Positions 1 to 10,952 of a stretch of DNA of 25,000 nucleotides are shown one piece after another. The notes under the pieces were generated by a model. The model worked only from the letters and a program-made list of their open reading frames with translations. It was not told the DNA's origin and did not search any database. The stretch is from Mesostigma viride (lineage: Eukaryota > Streptophyta > Mesostigmatophyceae > Mesostigmatales > Mesostigmataceae). Every line of letters starts with the position of its first letter. Within the stretch, counting starts at the first letter, position 1. The stretch spans positions 1-25,000 of the forward strand of contig RPFO01000350.1 in the NCBI GenBank assembly GCA_009746045.1, written 5' to 3'. Position numbers and translations under genes: made by a program.

Positions 1-3000
1 CGTTTTCAGTGAATTTTGGGCTCCAGATTTAAATGCAACGTGCGGTTTGAGGCAGGGGAAAACATGCGTGGACGATAGGAATTATAGCACCGGCGGGCTT
101 CAAAGTGCCGGACGGCAGGCGGTACCACCATTCCGTGGCAGCTTGGCCCAGTTTGCTACCGGCTGGCACACGTTTTCAGTGAATTTTGGGCTCCAGATTT
201 AAATGCAACGTGCGGTTTGAGGCAGGGGAAAACATGCGTGGACGATAGGAATTATAGCACCGGCGGGCTTCAAAGTGCCGGACGGCAGGCGGTACCACCA
301 TTCCGTGGCAGCTTGGCCCAGTTTGCTACCGGCTGGCACACGTTTTCAGTGAATTTTGGGCTCCAGATTTAAATGCAACGTGCGGTTTGAGGCAGGGGAA
401 AACATGCGTGGACGATAGGAATTATAGCACCGGCGGGCTTCAAAGTGCCGGACGGCAGGCGGTACCACCATTCCGTGGCAGCTTGGCCCAGTTTGCTACC
501 GGCTGGCACACGTTTTCAGTGAATTTTGGGCTCCAGATTTAAATGCAACGTGCGGTTTGAGGCAGGGGAAAACATGCGTGGACGATAGGAATTATAGCAC
601 CGGCGGGCTTCAAAGTGCCGGACGGCAGGCGGTACCACCATTCCGTGGCAGCTTGGCCCAGTTTGCTACCGGCTGGCACACGTTTTCAGTGAATTTTGGG
701 CTCCAGATTTAAATGCAACGTGCGGTTTGAGGCAGGGGAAAACATGCGTGGACGATAGGAATTATAGCACCGGCGGGCTTCAAAGTGCCGGACGGCAGGC
801 GGTACCACCATTCCGTGGCAGCTTGGCCCAGTTTGCTACCGGCTGGCACACGTTTTCAGTGAATTTTGGGCTCCAGATTTAAATGCAACGTGCGGTTTGA
901 GGCAGGGGAAAACATGCGTGGACGATAGGAATTATAGCACCGGCGGGCTTCAAAGTGCCGGACGGCAGGCGGTACCACCATTCCGTGGCAGCTTGGCCCA
1001 GTTTGCTACCGGCTGGCACACGTTTTCAGTGAATTTTGGGCTCCAGATTTAAATGCAACGTGCGGTTTGAGGCAGGGGAAAACATGCGTGGACGATAGGA
1101 ATTATAGCACCGGCGGGCTTCAAAGTGCCGGACGGCAGGCGGTACCACCATTCCGTGGCAGCTTGGCCCAGTTTGCTACCGGCTGGCACACGTTTTCAGT
1201 GAATTTTGGGCTCCAGATTTAAATGCAACGTGCGGTTTGAGGCAGGGGAAAACATGCGTGGACGATAGGAATTATAGCACCGGCGGGCTTCAAAGTGCCG
1301 GACGGCAGGCGGTACCACCATTCCGTGGCAGCTTGGCCCAGTTTGCTACCGGCTGGCACACGTTTTCAGTGAATTTTGGGCTCCAGATTTAAATGCAACG
1401 TGCGGTTTGAGGCAGGGGAAAACATGCGTGGACGATAGGAATTATAGCACCGGCGGGCTTCAAAGTGCCGGACGGCAGGCGGTACCACCATTCCGTGGCA
1501 GCTTGGCCCAGTTTGCTACCGGCTGGCACACGTTTTCAGTGAATTTTGGGCTCCAGATTTAAATGCAACGTGCGGTTTGAGGCAGGGGAAAACATGCGTG
1601 GACGATAGGAATTATAGCACCGGCGGGCTTCAAAGTGCCGGACGGCAGGCGGTACCACCATTCCGTGGCAGCTTGGCCCAGTTTGCTACCGGCTGGCACA
1701 CGTTTTCAGTGAATTTTGGGCTCCAGATTTAAATGCAACGTGCGGTTTGAGGCAGGGGAAAACATGCGTGGACGATAGGAATTATAGCACCGGCGGGCTT
1801 CAAAGTGCCGGACGGCAGGCGGTACCACCATTCCGTGGCAGCTTGGCCCAGTTTGCTACCGGCTGGCACACGTTTTCAGTGAATTTTGGGCTCCAGATTT
1901 AAATGCAACGTGCGGTTTGAGGCAGGGGAAAACATGCGTGGACGATAGGAATTATAGCACCGGCGGGCTTCAAAGTGCCGGACGGCAGGCGGTACCACCA
2001 TTCCGTGGCAGCTTGGCCCAGTTTGCTACCGGCTGGCACACGTTTTCAGTGAATTTTGGGCTCCAGATTTAAATGCAACGTGCGGTTTGAGGCAGGGGAA
2101 AACATGCGTGGACGATAGGAATTATAGCACCGGCGGGCTTCAAAGTGCCGGACGGCAGGCGGTACCACCATTCCGTGGCAGCTTGGCCCAGTTTGCTACC
2201 GGCTGGCACACGTTTTCAGTGAATTTTGGGCTCCAGATTTAAATGCAACGTGCGGTTTGAGGCAGGGGAAAACATGCGTGGACGATAGGAATTATAGCAC
2301 CGGCGGGCTTCAAAGTGCCGGACGGCAGGCGGTACCACCATTCCGTGGCAGCTTGGCCCAGTTTGCTACCGGCTGGCACACGTTTTCAGTGAATTTTGGG
2401 CTCCAGATTTAAATGCAACGTGCGGTTTGAGGCAGGGGAAAACATGCGTGGACGATAGGAATTATAGCACCGGCGGGCTTCAAAGTGCCGGACGGCAGGC
2501 GGTACCACCATTCCGTGGCAGCTTGGCCCAGTTTGCTACCGGCTGGCACACGTTTTCAGTGAATTTTGGGCTCCAGATTTAAATGCAACGTGCGGTTTGA
2601 GGCAGGGGAAAACATGCGTGGACGATAGGAATTATAGCACCGGCGGGCTTCAAAGTGCCGGACGGCAGGCGGTACCACCATTCCGTGGCAGCTTGGCCCA
2701 GTTTGCTACCGGCTGGCACACGTTTTCAGTGAATTTTGGGCTCCAGATTTAAATGCAACGTGCGGTTTGAGGCAGGGGAAAACATGCGTGGACGATAGGA
2801 ATTATAGCACCGGCGGGCTTCAAAGTGCCGGACGGCAGGCGGTACCACCATTCCGTGGCAGCTTGGCCCAGTTTGCTACCGGCTGGCACACGTTTTCAGT
2901 GAATTTTGGGCTCCAGATTTAAATGCAACGTGCGGTTTGAGGCAGGGGAAAACATGCGTGGACGATAGGAATTATAGCACCGGCGGGCTTCAAAGTGCCG

Positions 3001-5566
3001 GACGGCAGGCGGTACCACCATTCCGTGGCAGCTTGGCCCAGTTTGCTACCGGCTGGCACACGTTTTCAGTGAATTTTGGGCTCCAGATTTAAATGCAACG
3101 TGCGGTTTGAGGCAGGGGAAAACATGCGTGGACGATAGGAATTATAGCACCGGCGGGCTTCAAAGTGCCGGACGGCAGGCGGTACCACCATTCCGTGGCA
3201 GCTTGGCCCAGTTTGCTACCGGCTGGCACACGTTTTCAGTGAATTTTGGGCTCCAGATTTAAATGCAACGTGCGGTTTGAGGCAGGGGAAAACATGCGTG
3301 GACGATAGGAATTATAGCACCGGCGGGCTTCAAAGTGCCGGACGGCAGGCGGTACCACCATTCCGTGGCAGCTTGGCCCAGTTTGCTACCGGCTGGCACA
3401 CGTTTTCAGTGAATTTTGGGCTCCAGATTTAAATGCAACGTGCGGTTTGAGGCAGGGGAAAACATGCGTGGACGATAGGAATTATAGCACCGGCGGGCTT
3501 CAAAGTGCCGGACGGCAGGCGGTACCACCATTCCGTGGCAGCTTGGCCCAGTTTGCTACCGGCTGGCACACGTTTTCAGTGAATTTTGGGCTCCAGATTT
3601 AAATGCAACGTGCGGTTTGAGGCAGGGGAAAACATGCGTGGACGATAGGAATTATAGCACCGGCGGGCTTCAAAGTGCCGGACGGCAGGCGGTACCACCA
3701 TTCCGTGGCAGCTTGGCCCAGTTTGCTACCGGCTGGCACACGTTTTCAGTGAATTTTGGGCTCCAGATTTAAATGCAACGTGCGGTTTGAGGCAGGGGAA
3801 AACATGCGTGGACGATAGGAATTATAGCACCGGCGGGCTTCAAAGTGCCGGACGGCAGGCGGTACCACCATTCCGTGGCAGCTTGGCCCAGTTTGCTACC
3901 GGCTGGCACACGTTTTCAGTGAATTTTGGGCTCCAGATTTAAATGCAACGTGCGGTTTGAGGCAGGGGAAAACATGCGTGGACGATAGGAATTATAGCAC
4001 CGGCGGGCTTCAAAGTGCCGGACGGCAGGCGGTACCACCATTCCGTGGCAGCTTGGCCCAGTTTGCTACCGGCTGGCACACGTTTTCAGTGAATTTTGGG
4101 CTCCAGATTTAAATGCAACGTGCGGTTTGAGGCAGGGGAAAACATGCGTGGACGATAGGAATTATAGCACCGGCGGGCTTCAAAGTGCCGGACGGCAGGC
4201 GGTACCACCATTCCGTGGCAGCTTGGCCCAGTTTGCTACCGGCTGGCACACGTTTTCAGTGAATTTTGGGCTCCAGATTTAAATGCAACGTGCGGTTTGA
4301 GGCAGGGGAAAACATGCGTGGACGATAGGAATTATAGCACCGGCGGGCTTCAAAGTGCCGGACGGCAGGCGGTACCACCATTCCGTGGCAGCTTGGCCCA
4401 GTTTGCTACCGGCTGGCACACGTTTTCAGTGAATTTTGGGCTCCAGATTTAAATGCAACGTGCGGTTTGAGGCAGGGGAAAACATGCGTGGACGATAGGA
4501 ATTATAGCACCGGCGGGCTTCAAAGTGCCGGACGGCAGGCGGTACCACCATTCCGTGGCAGCTTGGCCCAGTTTGCTACCGGCTGGCACACGTTTTCAGT
4601 GAATTTTGGGCTCCAGATTTAAATGCAACGTGCGGTTTGAGGCAGGGGAAAACATGCGTGGACGATAGGAATTATAGCACCGGCGGGCTTCAAAGTGCCG
4701 GACGGCAGGCGGTACCACCATTCCGTGGCAGCTTGGCCCAGTTTGCTACCGGCTGGCACACGTTTTCAGTGAATTTTGGGCTCCAGATTTAAATGCAACG
4801 TGCGGTTTGAGGCAGGGGAAAACATGCGTGGACGATAGGAATTATAGCACCGGCGGGCTTCAAAGTGCCGGACGGCAGGCGGTACCACCATTCCGTGGCA
4901 GCTTGGCCCAGTTTGCTACCGGCTGGCACACGTTTTCAGTGAATTTTGGGCTCCAGATTTAAATGCAACGTGCGGTTTGAGGCAGGGGAAAACATGCGTG
5001 GACGATAGGAATTATAGCACCGGCGGGCTTCAAAGTGCCGGACGGCAGGCGGTACCACCATTCCGTGGCAGCTTGGCCCAGTTTGCTACCGGCTGGCACA
5101 CGTTTTCAGTGAATTTTGGGCTCCAGATTTAAATGCAACGTGCGGTTTGAGGCAGGGGAAAACATGCGTGGACGATAGGAATTATAGCACCGGCGGGCTT
5201 CAAAGTGCCGGACGGCAGGCGGTACCACCATTCCGTGGCAGCTTGGCCCAGTTTGCTACCGGCTGGCACACGTTTTCAGTGAATTTTGGGCTCCAGATTT
5301 AAATGCAACGTGCGGTTTGAGGCAGGGGAAAACATGCGTGGACGATAGGAATTATAGCACCGGCGGGCTTCAAAGTGCCGGACGGCAGGCGGTACCACCA
5401 TTCCGTGGCAGCTTGGCCCAGTTTGCTACCGGCTGGCACACGTTTTCAGTGAATTTTGGGCTCCAGATTTAAATGCAACGTGCGGTTTGAGGCAGGGGAA
5501 AACATGCGTGGACGATAGGAATTATAGCACCGGCGGGCTTCAAAGTGCCGGACGGCAGGCGGTACC
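1..5566. repeat. 170-bp tandem repeat array, 32.7 copies
   Basis: The unit starting CGTTTTCAGTGAATTTTGGG recurs every 170 bp: 32 complete copies to 5440, then a copy cut after 126 bp at GGTACC (5561-5566). I saw no mismatch between copies. The period is not a multiple of three and no long ORF crosses the array. The unit carries ATTTAAAT and GGTACC palindromes. The array runs into the 5' end of the RLE retrotransposon, and the first in-frame ATG lies 115 bp after the last unit. It does not resume downstream of that element. It is either a nucleosome-length satellite or a set of repeated 5'-UTR/promoter monomers, as known in mouse L1. The left edge is outside the window. Confidence 0.98.
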
Positions 5567-5575
5567 GCGACCGCA

Positions 5576-5652
5576 GCGCGTTGGGGGGCTGCCGCCCCCC
5601 AAACCCCCCGCGTGGGGGGCTCCGCCCCCCACACCCCCCGCCCCCCCCCTCG
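5576..5652. repeat. GC-rich inverted repeats (C6/G6 hairpins)
   Basis: Two successive hairpin-forming units have arms of six G and six C around short loops (GGGGGGCTGCCGCCCCCC and GGGGGGCTCCGCCCCCC), followed by a long C run. They lie between the end of the 170-bp array and the ATG of the retrotransposon ORF. They could fold in the 5' UTR RNA or be an independent small palindromic repeat. A related hairpin occurs at 11364-11384. Confidence 0.85.
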
Positions 5653-5680
5653 GTGGCTGCCACGCCTGCCCTGATTGTTC

Positions 5681-6210
5681 ATGGACGACCCACGACCCCC
5701 TTCGCCCAACGGCTCCCCCGCTCCCCGGTTGGCGCCTCGGCGGTCCTCTCGGCTTGCGGCCCTTCTTGCGGAGGTGGGCGACCCGGCTGCGGGGGGCTCG
5801 GGCGCCCCGGTCTCCCCCTCCTTGGTCTGCGAGGTCTGCCGGAGCGGGCACCGCGGGCACCACATGTTAGTTTGTGATGCTTGCAATTCCGGGTGGCACT
5901 TGCAGTGTCTTACTCCCCGGCTCTACCGGGTCCCGCCGGGCTCCTGGACGTGCCCGCGCTGTCCCCCCCGGCGGGCCCCCGGGCTGCCCTCCCCGCTGGG
6001 TGCTCCGGCCCCCTGCCCCGTGTGCCCCCCTGCCGAGGCCCTCGGGGCGGGCCGTGGCCTGCCCGATGGGGCCGCCGTTGCTCGGGCCCTGGCGCCCTCG
6101 GCCCCGGGGCCCCACCCGTCGCCTGGCCCCGCCGACGGGGGCGCGGCGCTGTCGCCTGGGCTGGCCCGGCCGACCCCCGGCGGGCCTGGCGACCCCGGCG
6201 CCCGCCCCCG
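5681..6210 (+). CDS. N-terminal segment with PHD finger
   Basis: The PHD finger spans 5828-5962 (residues 50-94 from ATG 5681). It reads Cys-x2-Cys, then CDAC, a GWHLQC His-Cys pair, and a final CPRC after a PPGSW turn, which is a complete C4HC3 zinc set with the Trp typical of PHD fingers. Before it lies a Pro/Arg-rich stretch; after it, Pro/Ala/Gly-rich sequence that stays open to 6439 in this frame but becomes low in complexity. PHD fingers usually read histone tails, so a role in choosing chromatin for integration is possible but is inference. The start is set by an in-frame stop at 5672 just upstream. Confidence 0.8.
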
Positions 6211-9200
6211 GCCCCTCGCTCCCCGACGCTCTGGCCTCCCTTCCCCCGGCCGCGGTTGGCCACCCAGCCGCCACCCCCGTCCTTGCCGCGTGGGACGGCG
6301 GCCCCCGGGCCCACGCGTTCACCTCGTGGCCGCCCTCGCACATTGTCGGCGTGGTGGGCCGCGCCACCTTTTCTTGGGCGTACTGCCCTTTGTTGCTGGA
6401 CGCGGTCGGGCTCCAGGCCGCCTTCCCCTCGCTCCCTAGGCCCCCGGCCTTCCTGGCCCTAGTTGCGCAGGTGCGGGCGACATTTCTTTCCGCCGCCCCC
6501 CGGTGACGGCCTCGACTCTTTGGGGGTATGTCTTGGAAGGATATCACGCCGGCTGCCGGCTGCCGTGGCATCTCCCGGCCGCCCGGCAGGAAGAGCTGCT
6601 TTCCCTGGACGAGCGGGTGGGTCAGGAGGTGGTCGAGTTCGTCACGGCGGTGGCTCGAGACGCACAGGTCTCGGTGCGGGCGGCCTACCTCGCGGGCGGC
6701 GCCGACCTGGGCCTCATGTCCCCGCGGCAGCTTCGCCTCTTCTTGGACGCCCAGGCCCCGCCTCCCGGCCCGGTTGCCAGTGGGGGCTTTCTCATCACCT
6801 CCCTCAGCCTGGCGCAGGCCGCCATGCTGCGTGTGGAGTTCGGGGCCCCCATCGCGGTTCAGGGCGGCCAGGCCATCTTGGTGGACTCGGCCGGGCGCGC
6901 CCAGCCCCTAACCGCGGGGACGCCTGTTTCTGCCTTCCTCCACGACATCCTGGAGTTGGCAGGCATCCCGCACGAATGGCACCCCGCGGCTGACCAACCG
7001 GTCGGCATCCTCTCGCGCGCCCAGATTGCCGCTCTCCCGGGTTGCTGGGAGGCCGGCTGGGACCCGCCCCCCCTCATGTCCGGTCCCTTCTGGAGGGGGA
7101 CGACCCCGAGTCGGGCTCCTGTGCCATCTGCCTTGAGCCCTTCCGGCCGGGGGATGGCTTGTGTCGCCTGCCCGCGTGCGGCCACACATTCCATCAAGCG
7201 TGCATCGCGCGCAGCTTGCTCCACTCCGTGCCGCGCTGCCCGTTGTGCCGGGCTGTTGTGCCGCCCCCTGGGACTGCGCTTCCTCTCGGCCCGCCCCCGG
7301 TCTCGCTGGGTCCCCTGCCGGGTCCCCACCGGGCCCCGGGGCCAGCTGCCTCCCCGACCCCTCGGCCTCCGCCCCCGGCCTCGTTGCCGGGGCCTGGGGT
7401 GGTCGCGGGCGCGCTGGCGAGTCCCCCTGGGAGGGGCGCCGGCGTTCTCGATCCCCCTCCGCTGGGGGTCTCCCCGGTGGGCACTGCCTCCTCCGTGGCC
7501 CCGGCGGGCCTGCCGGGCGCTGGTCGGGTCGTGGTGCGCGCGCCTGCCGGCCCGGCTGGGGAGACGCCGCAGGCCCCACGTCCTGCCTTTGCTGGCGCCG
7601 CTCCCCGCCACTCAGCGCCCGCCGACGGCCTTCACCGGTGTGCCGTGCTGCTTCCCACGGGGTCCCCGTGTGCGGGTGTGTTCCACAACCGTAACCTCCT
7701 CTGCCAGCACCTTCGCGCTGTGCACCCCGATCTCGGCGCGGCGGATCTGCAGGCCATGAGCTGTTACCGGTGCCCGGAAGCTCACTGCCAGCGGGTGTAC
7801 TCCATTCACGGGCGCGCTCAGCACGCGCGCGCCTGTGTTGCTCAACGGCCCCTCAACCGGCCAGCAGTCCCGGCCCCCTCCCCCCCCCGCCTCGGCTCCC
7901 ACCGGCTCCCAGCCCCCGCCGCCCGACTACTCGGCCAGTTGGCGTTGGCTTGACACGGTTCCCTGGGATGCATGCGCCATCAACCCGACGTCTACCCTGA
8001 CCGACCTCCCCCACCGCGCGCGTAGCCTTTTCGCGCAATGTGCAATCGTTTCTCTCCGGCGCATGCACGCCGCTCCGGACGACCCGCTGGGCTTTAAACT
8101 GCACATGGTGACCCCCCGCCTGCTCCTCACCCCTCTCGGGCGTGGTGTGCGCGGCCTCCAGGGTGCGGTTATTGCCCGTTGCCGACGCTTTCTGCAGGGG
8201 GACTGGGAGGGGCTGTTTGGCGTGCCGCCCCCGCGCACGGCCCGGCTGTCGGGGGAGGTCAACTTCGAGCGGGTGGCCGCCGACGTCATCCGCCTCGTCC
8301 GCGAGGGGCAGCTCAGCCGGGCCATGACCCGCTTGGAAATGGCCAAGCTCGCCCCCGCCAATGCGGCTACCCTGGCGGCCTTGGAGGCTCTTCACCCTGC
8401 GGAGCCCGGATTCCAGCTGCCCGTGCCGGACCCCCTGCCGGCCCCCCTCCGGCTGGACCGCGACTGCTTCCTGGAGGTGATGCGTGCGGTCCCGCGGGCT
8501 TCCTCTACCGGGCCGTCGGGCTGGCGCTACGAGCACTTGGAGGTCCTGGTGGGGCATGGGGGCGAGGACATTCTCTTTGACACCCTCATTGACCTGGCGG
8601 CTGGTCGCGTTCCTCCCGCTGCGCGCGAGTGGTTAGCGGGCGCTCGCCTCCTCGCTCTGCTCAAGGGTGTCTTGCCCCCCCCGAGGGCAAGGTGCGCCCG
8701 ATCGCCTGCGGTGAGGTGCTCCGCAAGCTCGTGGGCAAAGTGATCTGCCGCCAAAAGGCGCCCGAGCTCCGTGCCTTTTTCTGCCCGCCCCTCGCAGCGG
8801 GTGAGACCTCGGTGGCGGCCCAGCTGGGGGTGACGACTCCAGGCGGGGCGGATATCCTCATCCATTCGGTGCAGGCCTACCTCGAGGCCCACCCCACCCA
8901 CGCTGTCGTCAAGGTCGACTGCCACAACGCGTTCAACAGTCTGTCCCGCGCCAGCATGTTTGCGGCCGTCATGGAGTCCTTCGAGGACTTGTACGCTTGG
9001 ACAGCCGTGTGCTACGGCCAGCCCGGCCAACTGGTTCACATCATGGAGGACGGCACTCGCGGCGGCCTGCTGTCGCGGTCGGGCACCCAGCAAGGGGACC
9101 CCCTGGGACCCCTGTACTTTGCCGCCCCCCTCCAGGGTTGCCTCCAAGCGGTCCATGCTGCCCACCCGGCGGTCGCTATTCAGGCCTACTTGGATGATAT

Positions 9201-10839
9201 CTACCTTCTGGGCCCTGTGCCGGACACCACCGCGGCTCTGCTGGCACTGCAGACCGCGGTGGCCGACATCAACCTCCAGTTGACCCTTGCCAAGTGCGCG
9301 GTGTACTCGCCCCAAGGTGATTGCTCCGGCTTTCCGCCCCAGCTCTTGGGCCGGGACGAGCGCCTCCATGGGTTGGATGTCCTCGGCGTTCCGGTTGGCG
9401 ACCCCGCGTTTGTCATCGATGCTCTGCGGGCCGCCCTCGAGGCACGCACTGAGGTACTGCCCTTGATTGCGCGCCTTCATGATTCGCAGACCAAGGGTCT
9501 GCTTCTGTGGTTTTGCGCTCACCCTCGCGTCGTTCACTGGCTCCGGGGCGCTCTTCCGTCTCAGGTCCGGCTGGCCGCCGAGGGCCACGACGAACGCATC
9601 CAGTCGGCCTTGGCGCAGCTGGTCCCGGGCCCCGACCTCCCGCCACATGCTATTCGCATTGCCTCCCTGCCTGCACGGATGGGTGGCTGCGGTCTGACTC
9701 GTGCCGCCCGGCTGGCCCCAGCAGCCTTTTTGGGCTCCGTCGCTCAGTCGTGGGCGGAAAGCTGCCGGCTCCTGCCCCTTTTGGCAACGGCAGCGCCTGA
9801 CCTCCTGGACCCCAGCAGCCCTTTGCCCTTCGTCACCGCCATCCAGGAGGCCTATGCTGAGATCCAGCAGGCCTGTTCTCCCGTCCGTGCCGCTCAGGCG
9901 GTACAGCGCCACCTCCCTCGCGGCACTCCCTCGGTCGCCTCCGTTCAATCTCCCGCCGCATTCCCTGCTCGCGTCATCGATAAACACCAGAAAACCTACG
10001 CGGGTATTCTGCACACGGCTGATTGGATTGCTCTTTTCGCGGACCTCAACGCCCAGGGACGTGCGTGGCTGTTCTCGCTTTCCTTGCGGAGTGTGGGCTC
10101 GGCGTACCTTCGTGCTCTTCCCATGGCCCCCCCATTCGCCTTGGCTCCCAGCCACTACTCGGTGGCGCTCCGGCACCAGCTATTTGCCCCGCAGCCTCTT
10201 GTTCCGGCCGGGCGGCCTTGTGGTAGCTGTGGGCAGCCGCTGGATCCCACGGGGACTCACTACCTTGCCTGCATGGGGGGCCAACAGAATCAGAATTGGT
10301 ATTTGTATTTGCACACTGTCCTCCTGACGGTGGTGCTCGCCATGATTCGGTCGGTTTTCCCCCACGCGAACATCCGGTCCGAGGATGCGGATGGCGCTGC
10401 CTTCTATTCCCCCAACCACCGGCCTGACATCGTGGTGCTGGACTTTGAGGGGGGTGGCCGGCATCTGCTTATTGACGTTTCGGTGGCGCGGCCCTTGGCT
10501 CTTAGCCACGTGGCTGGGGCCTCCCTCACGGCAGGTTACACGGCGGACCGGGCGGAGCGGGCCAAGCTCCTGGCCTACGGCGACGTCGGGCACCATCGTG
10601 TGGTGCCCTTTGTCCTGGAGGAGTTTGGGGCCATGGGGCCCCTGACCTCCGCCTTCTTCAAGGAGTGTTGCCGGCTCCGGGAGGACCGGCTGGACCTGGA
10701 GGGCCAGCGGGCCCCATGGTCGGCGCGGACCTGGACGTCATATTGGCGTCAGCGCTTGTCGGTGGCGCTGACTCGTGCCATGGCTGACATCATGCTCCGC
10801 CGTACGCGGGCTGATTTTGCGGTGCAGCAGGGCTATTAG
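5681..10839 (+). CDS. RLE retrotransposon polyprotein, apparent frameshifts
   Basis: The coding signal runs from ATG 5681 (in-frame TGA at 5672, G at +4) to TAG at 10837-10839, about 1,700 codons, and changes frame five times. Four changes fall at or near C runs: 6496-6501, 7067-7073, 7880-7888 and 8675-8682. The first change (about 6200-6215) lies in C-rich sequence but is not pinned. The order is PHD finger, unrecognised region, RING-H2, C2H2-like fingers, reverse transcriptase, CCHC, endonuclease. The product would bind element RNA, nick chromosomal DNA and copy the RNA at the nick. The frame changes may be true decay or sequencing errors in homopolymers. The key motifs are intact, so I cannot say whether the copy is dead. 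Confidence 0.75.
6201..7066 (+). CDS. Unrecognised middle segment of the retrotransposon protein
   Basis: Two frames join here. Frame 3 from about 6201 to 6501 looks protein-like (it includes HAFTSWPPSH). After the C6 run at 6496-6501, frame 2 continues from about 6502 to 7066. The second part looks like a folded, non-repetitive domain with mixed charged and hydrophobic residues, including WGYVLEGYHAG, VVEFVTAVARDAQ and AFLHDILELAGI. I do not recognise a family. Some RLE LINEs (NeSL-1) carry a Ulp1-type cysteine protease in this position, but I see no His-Asp-Cys pattern that would support one. The segment ends at the C7 run 7067-7073, after which frame 1 carries the RING finger. Confidence 0.55.
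7074..7879 (+). CDS. Segment with RING-H2 finger and C2H2-like fingers
   Basis: A RING-H2 finger spans 7120-7248: CAIC, 15 residues, CGHTFH, two residues, Cys, 11 residues, CPLC, giving all eight zinc ligands in C3H2C3 order. A Pro/Gly-rich linker follows. A zinc-finger pair lies at 7639-7836: a Cys-Cys pair with HLRAVH, then a second set ending QHARAC. The C2H2-type fingers before the reverse transcriptase match the DNA-binding N-termini of R2/NeSL-class elements. RING-H2 domains usually act as E3 ubiquitin ligases, so this element may modify host or self proteins; that is inference. Open in frame 1 to 7953, but coding signal moves to frame 2 after the C9 run at 7880-7888. Confidence 0.8.
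7889..8674 (+). CDS. Pre-RT segment (RT motif 0/-1 region)
   Basis: Frame 2 continues from the zinc fingers towards the reverse transcriptase. A helical-looking region is followed by STGPSGWRYEHLEVL at about 8505-8550. This resembles the conserved GPSG...EHL block that precedes the catalytic palm in R2/NeSL-like and related LINE polymerases. The next recognisable block (KVRPIACGEVLRKLVGK) is in frame 1, after the C8 run 8675-8682, so the protein is continuous in sense but not in frame. It probably binds the template RNA and forms the N-terminal extension of the fingers. Confidence 0.75.
8683..10839 (+). CDS. Reverse transcriptase, CCHC knuckle and restriction-like endonuclease
   Basis: Palm motifs are intact. 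Motif A has Asp 8917-8919 in VKVDCHNAFNSL. Motif B is GTQQGDPLGP from 9082. Motif C is YLDD at 9187-9198, with Leu where many LINEs have Ala. Motif D is LTLAKCAVY. A thumb region follows. A CCHC knuckle (C-x2-C-x9-H-x3-C) lies at 10219-10272. An endonuclease core follows: RPD (Asp 10426-10428) and a second acidic residue in LLIDVSV (Asp 10474-10476), fitting the PD-(D/E)XK fold of R2-type endonucleases. The enzyme would nick a target strand and prime cDNA synthesis from it. A 549-codon antisense ORF here is a GC-driven shadow. Confidence 0.9.
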   Translation, partial: EGKVRPIACGEVLRKLVGKVICRQKAPELRAFFCPPLAAGETSVAAQLGVTTPGGADILIHSVQAYLEAHPTHAVVKVDCHNAFNSLSRASMFAAVMESFEDLYAWTAVCYGQPGQLVHIMEDGTRGGLLSRSGTQQGDPLGPLYFAAPLQGCLQAVHAAHPAVAIQAYLDDIYLLGPVPDTTAALLALQTAVADINLQLTLAKCAVYSPQGDCSGFPPQLLGRDERLHGLDVLGVPVGDPAFVIDALRAALEARTEVLPLIARLHDSQTKGLLLWFCAHPRVVHWLRGALPSQVRLAAEGHDERIQSALAQLVPGPDLPPHAIRIASLPARMGGCGLTRAARLAPAAFLGSVAQSWAESCRLLPLLATAAPDLLDPSSPLPFVTAIQEAYAEIQQACSPVRAAQAVQRHLPRGTPSVASVQSPAAFPARVIDKHQKTYAGILHTADWIALFADLNAQGRAWLFSLSLRSVGSAYLRALPMAPPFALAPSHYSVALRHQLFAPQPLVPAGRPCGSCGQPLDPTGTHYLACMGGQQNQNWYLYLHTVLLTVVLAMIRSVFPHANIRSEDADGAAFYSPNHRPDIVVLDFEGGGRHLLIDVSVARPLALSHVAGASLTAGYTADRAERAKLLAYGDVGHHRVVPFVLEEFGAMGPLTSAFFKECCRLREDRLDLEGQRAPWSARTWTSYWRQRLSVALTRAMADIMLRRTRADFAVQQGY

Positions 10840-10952
10840 GTTCCTCCCGTTAGGCGTTTCCATTGGTCTTATCGTAGTATAGAGCTTTGACATGGCTCTG
10901 TATATAGGTTTATAGCTGGGCGTTTGCTTTGGTTTGAGTGATTTCACTCTGC

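Noticed and set aside
1-5566. Possible CRISPR array
   Set aside because: The whole 170-bp unit is repeated without unique spacers, so it is a plain tandem repeat.
5487-5870. ORF running from the last 170-bp unit into the element
   Set aside because: Low-complexity Pro/Gly sequence from GC hairpins; another frame has the PHD finger with a clean start.
8527-10176. 549-codon minus-strand ORF opposite the reverse transcriptase
   Set aside because: It lies antisense to well-conserved RT motifs, lacks recognisable domains and follows from high GC; it is a shadow.
5681-10839. LTR retrotransposon or retroviral origin
   Set aside because: No protease, RNase H-integrase order or LTRs; the CCHC and RPD motifs after the RT fit RLE LINEs.
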